This document shows positions 63,064 through 64,000 of a stretch of 64,000 nucleotides of DNA, one piece after another. The DNA comes from JAXLVB01 sp046329195 (GTDB lineage: Bacteria; Bacteroidota; Bacteroidia; Cytophagales; Spirosomataceae): assembly GCA_046329195.1 (NCBI GenBank), contig JAXLVB010000002.1, forward strand, positions 1,612,001-1,676,000. Direction: 5' to 3'. The notes beneath the pieces were generated by a model, which did not search any database, was not told where the DNA came from, and was given only the letters and a program-made list of their open reading frames with translations. The number at the start of each line of letters is the position of its first letter. Position 1 is the stretch's first letter. Both the position numbers and the translations under genes were made by a program.

Positions 63064-64000
63064 ATGCGCAACGCATTCGATTTCAAGAAACTTATTCCGC
63101 ATCTGATTGCCGTAGTAGGCTTCATTGTCATTGCAGGCATTTATGCATCGCCCGTTTGGCAAGGTAAACGTTTGGCCCAACATGACTCAATTCAAGCCAA
63201 AGCGGCTGCTCATGAAGTCAAGCAGTTTCATGACGAAACAGGTGAATGGTCTGCCTGGACCAACTCTATGTTTGGGGGGATGCCTGCTTATTTAATTGCC
63301 ACCGATTACCCCACCAGTTTCCCAACCAAAGTAGGGCAGCTGATTGGGTCGCTTCTTCCAGAGCCGGTCAACTTGTTGGTTTTACTTATGCTGGGAGCAT
63401 ACATTTTGATGGCAACGATGGGCGTAAACCATTGGTTGTCTGCACTAGGAGCCATAGCGTATGCTTTTAGCTCCTATAATATTTTATTTATCGAAGCTGG
63501 GCATATTTCAAAAATGATTGCGTTGGCCTATGCACCTGGTATTCTTGCTGGCGTGATGTTGGTTTTTAGGGGTAGGCACTTACTTGGTGCGGCGATTACT
63601 GCCCTATTTTTGAGCCTAAACCTCTATGGCAATCACGTTCAAGTCACCTACTATGTGTTCTTGGCTATTGGTATCTATGCAGTTATTGAAAGTATTCAGA
63701 TGATTCGGGAGGGCAAAGTCAAGCAGTTGGTTACGGCTGTAGGATTGCTTCTTGTGGCTGGTTTAGTAGCAGTGGGTACACACACCACTCGCCTTTGGAC
63801 CACGCTCGAATACTCCAAAGAATCGAACCGTGGAAAATCGGAACTCACCCCAGCCAAAACCAACAATACCACGTCTGCTGACGCTGATAAGGAATATGCC
63901 TTCAGCTATAGCTATGGCGTTGCCGAAACCTTGACATTGCTCATTCCGAATGCATACGGTGGTAGTTCACAAGGAGGACTTAATACCAAATCGGAACTGT
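63064..64000 (+). CDS. YfhO-like membrane protein, N-terminal part
   Basis: Open from ATG 63064 (M-R-N-A-F-D-F) to the right edge without a stop, so at least 312 codons are visible. Membrane helices run from about residue 10 onward, with a periplasmic loop 'QGKRLAQHDSIQAKAAAHEVKQFHDETGEWSAWTNSMFGGMPAYLI' and later 'SYSYGVAETLTLLIPNAYGGSS', a hallmark of Bacteroidota YfhO proteins. YfhO proteins are proposed GT-C-type transferases modifying cell-envelope polymers; no substrate is known for this one. Starts 24 bp after the FKBP gene. Confidence 0.88.
   Translation, partial: MRNAFDFKKLIPHLIAVVGFIVIAGIYASPVWQGKRLAQHDSIQAKAAAHEVKQFHDETGEWSAWTNSMFGGMPAYLIATDYPTSFPTKVGQLIGSLLPEPVNLLVLLMLGAYILMATMGVNHWLSALGAIAYAFSSYNILFIEAGHISKMIALAYAPGILAGVMLVFRGRHLLGAAITALFLSLNLYGNHVQVTYYVFLAIGIYAVIESIQMIREGKVKQLVTAVGLLLVAGLVAVGTHTTRLWTTLEYSKESNRGKSELTPAKTNNTTSADADKEYAFSYSYGVAETLTLLIPNAYGGSSQGGLNTKSEL

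Overview
The window looks like a chromosome segment of a Bacteroidota species, most likely order Cytophagales (Spirosoma/Runella-like; the order is inference). Supporting signs are a SusC/SusD pair behind an ECF sigma and FecR, an HYC_CC_PP-type protein before a TonB receptor, TAnnTTTG-like -7 promoter elements, a PVC-type haem/HEAT lipoprotein, YfhO, and moderate AT richness. No rRNA, tRNA or CRISPR array was found.

Layout. 1-6.8 kb: end of a NamZ-like muramidase, coaX, a PhyH oxygenase, csaA, then a metal-linked trio (HYC_CC_PP protein, TonB receptor, HMA protein) that converges with pgk. 7-9.2 kb: two DUF2157-type membrane proteins. 9.3-12.3 kb: an island of immunity genes, with three YezG-like genes (one frameshifted) separated by headless endonuclease-toxin tails in ~727-bp tandem units, then an Imm49-like gene. 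12.4-16.3 kb: methyltransferase, flippase and glycosyltransferase. 16.3-18.1 kb: an Xre/RES toxin-antitoxin pair between two arrays of palindromic REP-like repeats. 18.2-22.8 kb: GMC oxidoreductase, lipoprotein and metallophosphoesterase. 23.2-35.4 kb: a polysaccharide utilisation locus (ECF sigma, FecR, STN-type SusC, SusD, two heparinase II/III-like lyases, GH88) for a uronic-acid glycan.

35.5-47.4 kb is the most unusual part. An AT-rich island encodes a SIR2-STAND protein whose C-terminal sensor is an array of near-identical 36-residue TPR-like repeats. It is followed 36 bp later by an S-4TM pore-forming effector. An IS3-family element (4-bp target duplication CCGA) has split the STAND gene. 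A second, inverted copy of the same element (duplication TATA) has split a large haem-binding HEAT-repeat gene next door. Removing either element and one duplication restores the host reading frame across the junction. I read this as a candidate two-gene anti-phage system, disabled or switched off by the IS and with a hypervariable sensor.

47.4-51.7 kb: a second surface-polysaccharide cluster (methyltransferase, glycosyltransferase, TylF-type methyltransferase, flippase). 51.8-64 kb: an OmpA/PD40 protein, a Uma2 nuclease, an overlapping DoxX/membrane protein/aroK operon, a FadL-like porin, a Tyr/Asn/Ser/Gly-rich lipoprotein, proS, a SlyD-like FKBP, and the start of a YfhO-like protein that runs off the window.
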